Below, one piece after another: positions 1 to 8,579 of a stretch of DNA of 45,365 nucleotides. This stretch comes from Bacillota bacterium. Lineage in GTDB: Bacteria; Bacillota; Desulfotomaculia; Desulfotomaculales; Ammonificaceae. The notes below the pieces were generated by a model. The model worked only from the letters and a program-made list of their open reading frames with translations. It had not been told where the DNA came from and did not search any database. The position numbers and the translations under genes were made by a program. How positions within the stretch are numbered: position 1 is the stretch's first letter; each line of letters opens with the position of its first letter. Location of the stretch: positions 1 to 45,365 of the forward strand of contig JAGUUY010000141.1 of assembly GCA_020063185.1 (NCBI GenBank), given 5' to 3'.

Positions 1-2
1 CC

Positions 3-275
3 TCGATAACACAAGCTGTCGCTTTGAGTTCAACCTCCGTAAGAATAACCTGGACAGCTTCCAAAGACAACGTCGGCGTCACCCGTTACGATGTTTACCG
101 GAGCTACTATTATAACGGAACTTATAATAAAGTCGCTTCCGTTAGCGGGACAACCTTCACCAACACCGGTCTGGGGCAGAAAACCAGGTACTACTATTAC
201 GTGAAGGCCGCGGATGCCGCCGGAAACGTTTCGCCTGCAAGTAACAAGGTTGTGGTCAGGACCTTGCGGCAATAG
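3..275 (+). CDS. Fibronectin type III domain protein, C-terminal fragment (5' end outside window)
   Basis: The reading frame is open from the first bases of the window, so this is the 3' end of a longer gene. The visible 90 residues form one fibronectin type III domain: an early strand with ITWTAS, then NVGVTRYDVYR, a tyrosine-rich central strand, and the characteristic closing pattern YYVKAADAAGNVSPAS. Such domains are common as tandem modules in secreted glycoside hydrolases and surface proteins of Bacillota, where they act as spacers or carbohydrate/cell-surface adaptors. The enzymatic or binding part, if any, lies upstream of the window. A TTG at 24 is an internal codon, not a start. A strong terminator follows at 318-362, so the transcript ends here and the polysaccharide genes downstream are separate. 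Confidence 0.8.
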   Translation, partial: SITQAVALSSTSVRITWTASKDNVGVTRYDVYRSYYYNGTYNKVASVSGTTFTNTGLGQKTRYYYYVKAADAAGNVSPASNKVVVRTLRQ

Positions 276-317
276 TTTTCTTTTTTCCCAGGCCCTCTTT
301 TTGACATAAGCACCCTC

Positions 318-362
318 GAGACCCATCCCGGAACAGACCCTTCCGGGTGGGTCTCTGTATTA
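318..362 (+). terminator. Rho-independent terminator after the FnIII protein
   Basis: A long stem, GAGACCCATCCCGGAA (318-333) against TTCCGGGTGGGTCTC (341-355) with one bulged base and a 7-nt loop, is followed by TGTATTATT. It lies 42 bp after the stop codon at 275. The T-rich tail is imperfect, but the stem is one of the most stable in the window. Confidence 0.75.
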
Positions 363-397
363 TTAATGTTCTAAAGCGAAGGCCGTAGGTTCTTTGA

Positions 398-444
398 CAA
401 GCACCATCAAAGACGTACCGCATACATTGTGGCGAAGAGTCGAC
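398..444 (+). promoter_or_regulatory. Copy 1 of a shared upstream element of the polysaccharide region
   Basis: This stretch starts with CAAGCACC, has GACG-ACCGCATA in the middle and ends with TGGCGAAGAGTCGAC, 63 bp before the start at 507. A clearly similar sequence lies at 1572-1616 before the flippase gene, and a more diverged one at 4334-4373 before the first glycosyltransferase. The two outer blocks keep a near-constant spacing (22-24 nt). It matches no riboswitch or sigma-factor promoter I can name. A transcription-factor site or alternative promoter is possible. Confidence 0.4.
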
Positions 445-506
445 TTATGATATACCGGTAAAGGCGCAATGTGTTCGAAACTCCAGAGGCGGAAATGATT
501 TAAGCC

Positions 507-1514
507 ATGCTTAACAGCAGGTCCTTCGGACTCAAAAACAAGACGGTTAAAATTGTCCTCGTGCTCCTGGTCGCTCTGGCAATGTTTGTTACTATTTTTA
601 TTGCGAAGCCGGGCACCTTGAACAAGGTAATGGACCACCAGGATGTCACCACGGCACAGCAGATTGAAGACATGAAACAATTCGATTTGGCCATTGTCGA
701 ACCCTATACTCTTAGTGACGCCCAGTTAACGAAACTACATGCGGCTGATGTGCTGGTAATAGCTTATGTTCCCACCACTTCTATCGACCAACAGTGGACG
801 CCTTTTACGGGCATTGGAGAATCCGATTACCTTTTTTTAAACGGGAAAAGAATAGCGAATAACAACGACGACCCGCCCGACTGGATAATGGACCCCCGTA
901 GCGCCCATTACCGACGGATTATCACTGATTATACGAGGTCCATTTACGCGCGGGGATTTGACGGCGTCTTTCTAGACACCCTGGCTGAAGCGACTGATTT
1001 TTCCGGGAACAAGGAGGTGCTCGATGCCACTGTTGAACTCGTAAACGAAATCCGAAACATCGATACGGATAAGTTGATCTGTCAGAACGGCGGCTGGTGG
1101 AAAGACCCCCCGCTTAGTCTCATCGATTACACGGCGCCATTAATTGATTTCATGATGTGGGAACACTACCCCTATGAAAAGGGGACCGTGGATCCCTGGA
1201 TCAACGCGAAGCGAGATTATGTGATCGGTCTGAGCAACCGGCACAGCTTTAAGGTGCTTACCGCCAGATTTATCAAGTGGCATGATTATAGAGGGGTACG
1301 GCGTTATTACGACGCCGCCCGGGCATACGGTTTTATCCCCTACGCTCCATGGACTTCCGGTGCGCCGATCTACAACACGGTAAATACTTATTACCTCCCG
1401 CCGCGAACCTATACTAAAACCCTGCCGTCATCCTTATCTGCACCCCCTGAATATCGGTCCACCCATGATATCAACAGCTTTGTTATTCACTGGGGAATCA
1501 CGCACCACCATTAA
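507..1514 (+). CDS. Membrane-anchored glycoside-hydrolase-like protein (GH114/TM1410-like TIM barrel)
   Basis: A 335-residue protein with one N-terminal membrane segment (about residues 15-33) that acts as signal anchor, followed by an extracytoplasmic catalytic-type domain. The domain resembles the predicted alpha-1,4-polygalactosaminidase / TM1410 class: strand-like DLAIVEPY near residue 60, VLVIAYVPT near 82, and the acidic motif GFDGVFLDT (D152 and D157), which in this superfamily carries catalytic acids at a strand end. Later DFMMWEHYPYE and the aromatic C-terminus fit a sugar-binding cleft. The start at 507 is preceded by a moderate purine-rich stretch (GAGGCGGA, about 14 nt upstream). 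Position at the head of the polysaccharide genes suggests trimming or editing of an exported polymer, as PelA-type hydrolases do elsewhere. Substrate is unknown, and the family call is by motif and fold pattern only. Confidence 0.6.
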   Translation: MLNSRSFGLKNKTVKIVLVLLVALAMFVTIFIAKPGTLNKVMDHQDVTTAQQIEDMKQFDLAIVEPYTLSDAQLTKLHAADVLVIAYVPTTSIDQQWTPFTGIGESDYLFLNGKRIANNNDDPPDWIMDPRSAHYRRIITDYTRSIYARGFDGVFLDTLAEATDFSGNKEVLDATVELVNEIRNIDTDKLICQNGGWWKDPPLSLIDYTAPLIDFMMWEHYPYEKGTVDPWINAKRDYVIGLSNRHSFKVLTARFIKWHDYRGVRRYYDAARAYGFIPYAPWTSGAPIYNTVNTYYLPPRTYTKTLPSSLSAPPEYRSTHDINSFVIHWGITHHH

Positions 1515-1571
1515 CGGTCGGTGGACGGTTTCTGCGAACTCGATTTTGTCTTGCGCAACAGATTTTCTGCC

Positions 1572-1616
1572 CAAGCACCTTTAGGGACGCACGGCATAAA
1601 TTGGCGAAGGGTCGAC
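1572..1616 (+). promoter_or_regulatory. Copy 2 of the shared upstream element
   Basis: CAAGCACC, then GGGACGCACGGCATAAAT, then TGGCGAAGGGTCGAC, ending 69 bp before the flippase start. Compared with copy 1 at 398-444, the first and last blocks are almost identical and the spacing differs by about two bases. Confidence 0.4.
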
Positions 1617-1684
1617 CGTTAAAGTCCCAATAACACCTCAAAAAGCTGCGTTAAATCCTCCAGCAGCGGGAAAGCAAGTTAAAC

Positions 1685-3220
1685 ATGCCCGAAAGTAATC
1701 GCTTGACAAGAATCGCAGTCGGACTGATGGTTCTTATCCTTTTAAGCAAAGCATTCGGTTTTCTGCGGGAAATAGTGCTTGCCGCCCACTTGGGCGCTAC
1801 TCAGGCCGGAGACGCCTTTAAAGTGGCCGTTTTTGTCCCCATGGCCCTCCTAACCGCGGTTTCACTTGCCGTTCCCAACACCCTCATTCCCCTGTTAACC
1901 GAACAGGACGGGAAAGCCGGGCGGAAAGCGCTGGATCCTTACGTTGCGAACGTAACCAACAGCATAACAGTTGTGCTTGTGGTTACGGCGGGGCTGGGAG
2001 TCTTGTGTACTCCCTGGATAGTAAAGCTGATCGCCCCCGGCTTTGAGCGGGAAACTTACCTTTTAACGGTGGAGTTGGCTTACTGGCTCATGCCGTGCAT
2101 CGCCATCACGGGCCTGTTCGGGATAACAACCGGATATCTGAATTTTCGCCGGGCCTTTACCTTACCTGCCGCAAGCGGTATCGTTTTTAATCTGGTGATG
2201 ATCTCTTCCCTGCTGATACTGGTCCCCAAAGCCGGACTTCACGGGGCGGCGGCGGGGATTATTCTGGCGTATCTGGGGCAATGCCTGTTTCTGCTGGGTA
2301 GTGCCTGGCGTTACGGCTACCGGTTTCGCCGTATCCTCGACTGGGGTGACCCATACCTGAAACGGATGGCGGCGCTTGCGCTGCCCATGCTCGCCGGCAG
2401 CGCGGTTGCGGCATTGGCCAATTTGTTTGACCGTATTTTCGCCAGCTACCTGGCCCCGGGGAGTATTGCGGCCCTCGATTACGCAGTGCTTCTTACCGAC
2501 TCCGCCTTCGGCATTTTCGTTTTGGCGGTCGGCAGCGTTTATCTCCCCGCCCTGTCGCGTTCGTGCACCAACCAGGACTGGGAGGCATACAGCCGTCAGT
2601 TATTGCGGGCCGCAACCCTGGTTATTTACATCATGTTCCCGGTAGCGGTAGGGCTCATGGTAACGGCCCAACCGGTAGTTTCCCTTTTTTTTGAACGCGG
2701 TGAGTTTGACACGCGCGCCACTTTTATGACAGCTACCGCTTTATTGTTTTACGCCCTGGGAATGGTGGGGCATGCCCTTCAGGACATTTTGAGCAAGGCC
2801 TTCTACGCCCTTCAAGATACCATTACGCCGGTTCGGATCGGAGTGGTGATGGTGATGGTAAATATTTGCCTCAACTACTTCTTAGTAAGGGTAATGGGAT
2901 TGGGAGGGATCGCTCTCTCCACCTCGATCGCCTTCACCTTGATGGCGTTCCTCCTTTCGTACTATCTTGGGCGAAAAATAAAAGGGCTTGAATTCCGACC
3001 GATTTGTGTAGCGATCGCTAAGAGCGGACTGGCGGTTCTTTTAATGGGGTCTGCGATCAAGTGCTGCGATTGCTTGCTTGCCGAGCATTTCAGCGGGAAG
3101 CCCGGGCTGTTGTGCCGCGTCCTCCTCGATTTTTTCTGTGGCGCGGTAGTTTATACGACCGCACTCTACCTGCTTAAAGTACCGATATGCCAAAAACTAA
3201 GGGAACGCGGTAGAACTTAA
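1685..3220 (+). CDS. murJ: MurJ/MviN-family lipid-linked sugar flippase
   Basis: A 511-residue polytopic protein of the MurJ (MviN) branch of the MOP exporter superfamily, with about 14 hydrophobic segments, the usual length for the family. Family features seen are the N-terminal segment with KAFGFLREIVLAAHLGAT, then GDAFKVAVFVP, and the later SLFFERGEFD and LLFYALGMVGHALQDILSKAFYALQDT stretches. These charged and aromatic motifs are typical of MurJ. MurJ flips lipid II across the cytoplasmic membrane. Because the gene sits inside a polysaccharide cluster with no separate Wzx visible, it may instead export the undecaprenyl-linked repeat unit of this polymer. The ATG start follows a GGGAAAG ribosome-binding stretch. 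A sequence comparison with the genome's other MurJ copies would separate the two roles. Confidence 0.85.
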   Translation: MPESNRLTRIAVGLMVLILLSKAFGFLREIVLAAHLGATQAGDAFKVAVFVPMALLTAVSLAVPNTLIPLLTEQDGKAGRKALDPYVANVTNSITVVLVVTAGLGVLCTPWIVKLIAPGFERETYLLTVELAYWLMPCIAITGLFGITTGYLNFRRAFTLPAASGIVFNLVMISSLLILVPKAGLHGAAAGIILAYLGQCLFLLGSAWRYGYRFRRILDWGDPYLKRMAALALPMLAGSAVAALANLFDRIFASYLAPGSIAALDYAVLLTDSAFGIFVLAVGSVYLPALSRSCTNQDWEAYSRQLLRAATLVIYIMFPVAVGLMVTAQPVVSLFFERGEFDTRATFMTATALLFYALGMVGHALQDILSKAFYALQDTITPVRIGVVMVMVNICLNYFLVRVMGLGGIALSTSIAFTLMAFLLSYYLGRKIKGLEFRPICVAIAKSGLAVLLMGSAIKCCDCLLAEHFSGKPGLLCRVLLDFFCGAVVYTTALYLLKVPICQKLRERGRT

Positions 3221-3309
3221 TCGTATATTTCTTACACCTCCCCCCGCGGTTAAACGTAAACTACATAGGCAAGAAAACAGTACACGCCTTCTCGGTTTTG
3301 TTCAATTAG

Positions 3310-3328
3310 GCAAGCGCAGACCGCTTGC
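3310..3328 (+). other. Hairpin in the galU leader
   Basis: Perfect 7-bp inverted repeat GCAAGCG-CAGAC-CGCTTGC, 43 bp upstream of the galU start. It is followed by GAAAAATTGCCG rather than a T run, so it is not a good terminator. It may be a leader structure. Confidence 0.35.
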
Positions 3329-3370
3329 GAAAAATTGCCGAAACGTCCTGCGCTAAAAGGGTGATTTAAA

Positions 3371-4255
3371 CTGAGCAATAATTTTAAAGTCACAAAAGCC
3401 GTTATCCCGGCAGCGGGGTTAGGTACCCGCTTTCTGCCCGCCACCAAAGCACAGCCGAAAGAAATGCTCCCCCTGATTGACAAGCCGATCATCCAGTACA
3501 TTATTGAAGAGGTCGTGGACTCGGGAATCGAAGACATTCTTATCGTTACCGGTCGCGGTAAACGAGCTATTGAGGACCACTTCGACTGCTGCCTCGAGCT
3601 GGAAGCTTACCTGCGCGAGCGGAACAAAAACGAATGGCTCGAGGAAGTCCGTCGGATAGCCAACCTGGCAAATATCCATTACGTCAGGCAGTGTGAACCA
3701 CGTGGTTTGGGGCACGCGGTACTCTGCGCCAGAAGTTTTATTGGCAGCGAACCTTTCGCTGTCCTTTTAGGGGACGACGTTATTGTCGGAGAGGACCCGT
3801 GTCTGGCACAAATGTTGAAGGTCTTTAAGGAGTTGCAGGGTACATTGTTAGCGCTTGACTGGCTGCCTGTAGACCAGGTTTCCCGGTACGGAATCATCTC
3901 GGGCGCGGAAATCCAGCCCCGGGTGTTTCACATAGGAGATCTCATCGAGAAACCGGCGCCGGAGGAAGCTCCATCCCGCTGGGGTATCACCGGCCGTTAT
4001 ATCCTAAGCCCCCGAATATTTAACGTCCTGGAAACAACCCCCCCGGGGTGCGGGGGCGAAATCCAGCTCACAGACGCTATCAAGTTACTGGCCAAAGAGG
4101 AAAGAGTTTTTGGTTATGCCTTTGCCGGCAAACGTTACGACGCAGGGGACAAGTTCGGTTACTTGCAAGCAACGGTCGAACTGGCGCTCAGGCGTGAAGA
4201 CCTGGGGCCGGTCGTTTTAGAATATTTGAAGAATCTTGTTTCGGACTCCATGTAA
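3371..4255 (+). CDS. galU: UTP-glucose-1-phosphate uridylyltransferase
   Basis: GalU makes UDP-glucose from UTP and glucose-1-phosphate, the activated sugar for exopolysaccharide and glycolipid synthesis. The frame reads VTKAVIPAAGLGTRFLPATK, the nucleotide-binding signature of the family, then AQPKEMLPLIDKPIIQYIIEE, LGDDV, and the sugar-phosphate site IEKPAPEE. The first ATG in frame (3464) would delete the whole nucleotide-binding loop, so the true start must be upstream. An in-frame TGA at 3362 and the lack of any ATG, GTG or TTG leave CTG at 3371, which has an excellent ribosome binding site (AAAGGGTGAT) ending a few bases before it. This gives 294 residues, the normal GalU length. A sequencing error changing ATG to CTG cannot be excluded. 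Confidence 0.92.
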   Translation: MSNNFKVTKAVIPAAGLGTRFLPATKAQPKEMLPLIDKPIIQYIIEEVVDSGIEDILIVTGRGKRAIEDHFDCCLELEAYLRERNKNEWLEEVRRIANLANIHYVRQCEPRGLGHAVLCARSFIGSEPFAVLLGDDVIVGEDPCLAQMLKVFKELQGTLLALDWLPVDQVSRYGIISGAEIQPRVFHIGDLIEKPAPEEAPSRWGITGRYILSPRIFNVLETTPPGCGGEIQLTDAIKLLAKEERVFGYAFAGKRYDAGDKFGYLQATVELALRREDLGPVVLEYLKNLVSDSM

Positions 4256-4333
4256 GACGTGTTTGATATATTGGAAGAATACGAATTCCGGTGAAGAACG
4301 CCTCTAGGTATTTTAAAATGCGAAAGCTGTAAA

Positions 4334-4373
4334 CAAGCACCAATACCGGTGCGTTTCAAATAAACTGGCAAAG
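4334..4373 (+). promoter_or_regulatory. Copy 3 (diverged) of the shared upstream element
   Basis: CAAGCACC, 24 nt, then TGGCAAAG, ending 33 bp before the glycosyltransferase start at 4406. It keeps the end blocks and spacing of copies 1 and 2 but not the GTCGAC tail. It also contains a small hairpin, GCACC-AATACC-GGTGC (4337-4352), that the other copies lack. Confidence 0.25.
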
Positions 4374-4405
4374 ATTATAAATTCTTTCGTACTACGGTGG
4401 AAGCC

Positions 4406-5545
4406 ATGATTAAACTACTGCACGTTGTCTACGGGGGTACCGGCGGCGCCGCCCGGATCGTCGTTGACATTGCTAAGAACCATGACCGCACCCGTTTTGA
4501 ACCCGCAGTCCTTTTGGTCGGCTATGAAGTGGACCCAATTTATGCGGCGGAATTAAAGAGCTGTGGCGTTCCATGTTATTCTCTGCTTAAGCGGGGGCAA
4601 TGGGATTGGGGGTTTCTTCGTACCTTCAGGCAGACTATTTTGAAAAACCGGCCGGACGCCGTTTTCTTACACACACCGGTGGCGTACTTCTGGGGAAGGA
4701 CTGCCGTTTTGGGCCTCGGGATCAAATGCGTTGTTTCCGTCGAACACCTGGCCACCGCAACCAACTACGGCTTGCGCGGCCGCCTTGTCAACCTTCTTCA
4801 ATCACACCTGTTATCTGATAAAGTTATCTGCGTCTCCAGCGACGTAAAAGAGATGGTAAAAAAAGCGCTTTGGCTGCCGGACGGAAAAATCAACGTTATC
4901 GAGAACGGTATTCCGGTTGACCGACAACCTCTCGCCGATCCTGAAGGACTGTTTAACGAACAGCCTGTGCGGATCAAGATGGTGTCCCGTCTTGACAGAC
5001 AAAAGGACCCAGCAACCCTGATAAAAGCCGTTAAACTGCTCAAAGAACAAGGCTTCAGGACGCGGCTTGATTTCGCGGGCGACGGGATCCTGCGCAAAGA
5101 AATGGAGCTACTGACCATAGAACTTAAGCTTTCCGACAATGTATCTTTCCTCGGCACGCGCACAGATATCCCTGAATTATTGCTGAACACCGACATATTT
5201 GTACTGTCTACCCACGCGGAAGGGTTATCCATAGCTTTACTGGAGGCCATGGCCGCCGGTCTTCCCTGTGTCGCAACTGCGGTACCGGGTAATCTTGACG
5301 TTATCGAGGACCAAGTATCGGGGCTCTTGGCAAAGGAAAACGACCCGGAATCCCTGTGCGCACGCATGGCTTTCTTAATCAAAAATCCCGGGGCAGCCCG
5401 GCGGATGGCGGCCGCCGCCAGAGAAAGGGTATCGGTGAAGTACAACATTACTCGGACCGTACGTGAATACGAAAAGGTTTGCGAAGAGAGCTTGACAGGG
5501 CGACTTAAATATCGTGATCCCGACTTCTACTTAAATAAAACGTGA
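4406..5545 (+). CDS. Glycosyltransferase family 4 (GT-B fold)
   Basis: A retaining GT-B glycosyltransferase of about 379 residues. The N-terminal acceptor domain starts with IKLLHVVYGGTGGAARIVVDIA, with the glycine-rich turn typical of GT4 enzymes. The C-terminal donor domain has KMVSRLDRQKDPATLI, FAGDG, FLGTRTDIPELL and the E-x7-E nucleotide-sugar motif in EGLSIALLEAMAAGLP. It should act at the inner face of the membrane, adding a sugar to the undecaprenyl-linked intermediate. Sugar specificity cannot be read. ATG 4406 is preferred because GGTGGA lies just upstream. A GTG nine bases earlier (4397) overlaps that site. The gene runs into the next with a 13-bp gap. Confidence 0.85.
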   Translation: MIKLLHVVYGGTGGAARIVVDIAKNHDRTRFEPAVLLVGYEVDPIYAAELKSCGVPCYSLLKRGQWDWGFLRTFRQTILKNRPDAVFLHTPVAYFWGRTAVLGLGIKCVVSVEHLATATNYGLRGRLVNLLQSHLLSDKVICVSSDVKEMVKKALWLPDGKINVIENGIPVDRQPLADPEGLFNEQPVRIKMVSRLDRQKDPATLIKAVKLLKEQGFRTRLDFAGDGILRKEMELLTIELKLSDNVSFLGTRTDIPELLLNTDIFVLSTHAEGLSIALLEAMAAGLPCVATAVPGNLDVIEDQVSGLLAKENDPESLCARMAFLIKNPGAARRMAAAARERVSVKYNITRTVREYEKVCEESLTGRLKYRDPDFYLNKT

Positions 5546-5558
5546 TGGTGCCGACAAC

Positions 5559-7394
5559 GTGTCCAAACGAATTGGTTCGGTCTTAATTATAGATATCGTG
5601 TTATTGGCTGTAGCCGTTTATTTAAGTTTAAATCTGCGCTGGAATGTCGTTCCGATCAGTCTTAGCAAAGATGTGGCGGCCTTTGGTATCCTCGCTGTAA
5701 TCGTTTTGCTCCTCTGCGCGTACCTTTGCGGTGTTTACCACCGAATCTGGCAATATGCCGGCGTCCACGACTTTCTGGTCATCGCCCTCGCCGTTACCGG
5801 TGGAACAGCGATTATCTACGTTGCCGCGTTGATGCTGAAGCTTCGCTTCGCCATGGCCGTGCCGACCGTTCTATGGCCGATGTCGCTCTTTTTCCTAGGA
5901 GGAACACGTTTCATACAGCGTCTTTTGTGGGGCGGCTACTTAAAAGAGAGCCGGCCCGAAAAAAGTAAAAGAGCCCTGATCATCGGCGCCGGCGAGGCGG
6001 GAGCACTGATCGCGAAGACGCTGAAATCAACGAGAACCAGTGTTGGACTAACGCCGGTGGGCTTCGTTGACGATAACCCGGAGAAAAAGGCTTTGCGGCT
6101 TTGCGGGTTAAAAATACTAGGCACCAGGTTTGACATCCCGGAAATTGTACGAAAGCGGCAGATAGAGGAAGCCATAATAACCATCCCTTCGGCGACAATG
6201 GACCAGATTAAAGCCATCGACACCATCTGCCGCCAAGCCGGTGTCAGCGTTAAAGTACTGCCGAGCGTATTGGACATAGTTCAGGGAAAACAACTGCTCG
6301 ATCAGGTACACGAACTGCAAATGGAAGACTTGCTGCACAGGAATGAAGTAGACATTAATCTTGAACAGGTCAGCGCCTACCTGAAGGACCAGGTTGTCCT
6401 GGTTACAGGCGCGGGCGGCTCTATCGGCGCGGAACTCTGCCGGCAAATATGCGCCTTTCAGCCGCGCCGGATGCTCCTCTTGGGGCGGGGCGAAAACAGC
6501 ATTTATGAAATCAGCATGGATTTGGCGCGCAAATGGCCTCAGGTGGAACACGTGCCGTTGATTGCCGACGTTCGGGACCGGGAAAGGCTTTTCGCTGTTT
6601 TCACGCGGTACCGTCCCGCGGTTGTTTTTCACGCGGCCGCCCACAAGCACGTTCCTTTAATGGAGCTTCAACCGCAAGAGGCTTTTAAAAACAATGTTTT
6701 CGGCACCTTGAATATCGCCGAAGCGGCGTACCGGCATAAAACCGAAAGGCTAATACTCATTTCTACCGATAAGGCTGTGAACCCGAGCAGCATAATGGGC
6801 CTGACGAAGCTGCTCGCGGAAATGATAATCCGTTATTACGCCCGCATCAGCCAAACGAAGTTCGCCGCAGTAAGGTTCGGCAACGTATTGGGCAGCAGGG
6901 GGAGCGTCGTTCAGCTTTTCCGAAAGCAAATCGCGATGGGAGGCCCCGTGACGGTTACCCACCCCGAAATGCGCCGGTTTTTCATGACGGTTAGGGAAGC
7001 TGTGCGCCTGGTGATTCAGTCCGGAGCCCTGACCAAGGGTGGGGAAGTGTTCATCTTGGACATGGGCGATCCGGTAAAAATATTAGACCTGGCGCACGAC
7101 ATGATCCGGCTCAAAGGGCTTTGCCCGGGAAAAGACATTGAAATTAAATACACATGCCTGAGGCCGGGTGAGAAGCTTTGCGAACAACTGATCGCCGAGA
7201 CGGAAAAAGCCGCACCGACAGAGCACCGGAAAATATATGTAGTAGAAAACGGCGCCGTTGATCAAGCGTTGGTGAACCTGATTTTTACTCATCAGGAACC
7301 TCCCGCGGCGCAAAAAATTACCTTTTTAATGGACCTGGCCCGGGCCAGATTTAATCTGCCCAAAAACGACCTGAATCTGGGGTTGTATGATTAA
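5559..7394 (+). CDS. FlaA1/CapD-type nucleoside-sugar 4,6-dehydratase, membrane-bound long form
   Basis: A 611-residue protein with four N-terminal membrane segments (about residues 5-115), a first Rossmann-like domain with IIGAGEAGALIAKTL, and a C-terminal extended SDR domain with TGAGGSIG (283-290) for NAD(P) binding. The active site reads STDKAVNPSSIMGLTK: S402, D404/K405, M413 in the place of the usual catalytic tyrosine, and K417. A Met there is the known hallmark of the WbpM/PglF/FlaA1 long dehydratases, which convert UDP-GlcNAc to a 4-keto-6-deoxy sugar. The next gene encodes an aminotransferase that would aminate that ketone, and its start abuts this stop, so the pair likely makes an amino-deoxy sugar such as bacillosamine or QuiNAc-type units. 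GTG start with a weak ribosome site. Confidence 0.88.
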   Translation: MSKRIGSVLIIDIVLLAVAVYLSLNLRWNVVPISLSKDVAAFGILAVIVLLLCAYLCGVYHRIWQYAGVHDFLVIALAVTGGTAIIYVAALMLKLRFAMAVPTVLWPMSLFFLGGTRFIQRLLWGGYLKESRPEKSKRALIIGAGEAGALIAKTLKSTRTSVGLTPVGFVDDNPEKKALRLCGLKILGTRFDIPEIVRKRQIEEAIITIPSATMDQIKAIDTICRQAGVSVKVLPSVLDIVQGKQLLDQVHELQMEDLLHRNEVDINLEQVSAYLKDQVVLVTGAGGSIGAELCRQICAFQPRRMLLLGRGENSIYEISMDLARKWPQVEHVPLIADVRDRERLFAVFTRYRPAVVFHAAAHKHVPLMELQPQEAFKNNVFGTLNIAEAAYRHKTERLILISTDKAVNPSSIMGLTKLLAEMIIRYYARISQTKFAAVRFGNVLGSRGSVVQLFRKQIAMGGPVTVTHPEMRRFFMTVREAVRLVIQSGALTKGGEVFILDMGDPVKILDLAHDMIRLKGLCPGKDIEIKYTCLRPGEKLCEQLIAETEKAAPTEHRKIYVVENGAVDQALVNLIFTHQEPPAAQKITFLMDLARARFNLPKNDLNLGLYD

Positions 7395-8558
7395 GTGCTT
7401 CAAAGCAAAGGTTATCTGCCTTACGCCGCACCGTTAATCGGTGAGGAAGAACTGCTAGAGGTTATTGACACTTTGAATACCGGCTGGTTGAGCCGCGGGC
7501 CGAAGTGCGCGTTGTTCGAAGAACGGTTTGCCTCTTTTGTCGGCAGCAAATATGCGGTAGCGGTTAATTCCTGCACGGCAGCTATGTTTTTGGCGCTGAA
7601 AGCAATGGACATCGGACCCGGCGATGAGGTTTTAACCTCCCCGCTGACCTTTGCGGCGACGGCCAATGTAATCGTGCATACCGGGGCTCTACCGGTCTTT
7701 GCGGACATTAGTCCGAAAACCTTGAACATCGACCCCGATGAAATCGCGCAAAAAATTTCCCCCCGGACTAAAGTAATTTTACCCGTTCATTATGCAGGCC
7801 GGGCCTGTGATATGGACCGCATTCTCGAACTGGCCGCGGCGCATGGCTTAAAGGTCCTGGAAGATGCCGCGCATGCGGTTTACACGCGCTATAAAGGCCG
7901 CATGGTCGGCAGCATAGGCGACGCAACGGCCTTCAGCTTTTACGTCACCAAGAACTTGTCCACGGGCGAAGGGGGCATGCTTACCACGGACGATGTCGAA
8001 TTGGCGCATAAGGTGCGGCTCTTGAGCCTCCACGGCATGGATACGGACGCCTGGAAGCGATACACCGCCAAGGGTTCGTGGTACTACCGTGTCTTGCTGC
8101 CGGGTTACAAGTGCAACATGACCGATCTACAAGCCTCCCTTGGTCTAAGGCAGTTAGAGCGGCTCGCGGAGATGCAGCGAATACGCGAGGCATACGCCCG
8201 GGCGTATAACGAAGGCCTGAAAGGGTTAGAGGGTATCGTCCTGCCGCATGCCGATGAAGAAGGGCGCCACGCCTGGCACCTTTATGTAGTTCAGATCGAC
8301 GAAAAGCAAGCGGGTCTGTCCCGCCAAAGTTTCATCGAAGAACTTAAGCGCAGGGGCATCGGTACCAGTGTCCATTTCATCCCGGTTCACCTCCACCCGT
8401 ACTATGCAACAGCATACGGCTATAAGGAAGGAGACTTTCCGGCGGCCGAGAGCGCCTATCGGAAGCTGGTCTCTCTGCCCCTGTACCCCAAAATGACGGA
8501 AGACGATGTGGAAAAAGTCATCGGCGCCGTGAGAGGGATAATGTGCAAACGGTATTAA
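7395..8558 (+). CDS. DegT/DnrJ/EryC1/StrS-family sugar aminotransferase
   Basis: A 387-residue PLP-dependent aminotransferase acting on nucleotide-linked keto sugars. Visible features are the NSCTAAMFLAL phosphate-binding segment, the EDAAHA motif whose Asp contacts the PLP ring nitrogen, the PLP lysine in FYVTKNLSTGEGG (K186), and the C-terminal SVHFIPVHLHPYY typical of the ArnB/PglE/PseC group. The GTG start follows the stop of the dehydratase gene with no gap, so translation is coupled. Together they make a 4-amino-4,6-dideoxy sugar nucleotide for the surface polymer. Which isomer is formed cannot be decided from sequence alone. Confidence 0.9.
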   Translation: MLQSKGYLPYAAPLIGEEELLEVIDTLNTGWLSRGPKCALFEERFASFVGSKYAVAVNSCTAAMFLALKAMDIGPGDEVLTSPLTFAATANVIVHTGALPVFADISPKTLNIDPDEIAQKISPRTKVILPVHYAGRACDMDRILELAAAHGLKVLEDAAHAVYTRYKGRMVGSIGDATAFSFYVTKNLSTGEGGMLTTDDVELAHKVRLLSLHGMDTDAWKRYTAKGSWYYRVLLPGYKCNMTDLQASLGLRQLERLAEMQRIREAYARAYNEGLKGLEGIVLPHADEEGRHAWHLYVVQIDEKQAGLSRQSFIEELKRRGIGTSVHFIPVHLHPYYATAYGYKEGDFPAAESAYRKLVSLPLYPKMTEDDVEKVIGAVRGIMCKRY

Positions 8559-8579
8559 GATGGTTAGGAAGGTGCATTC

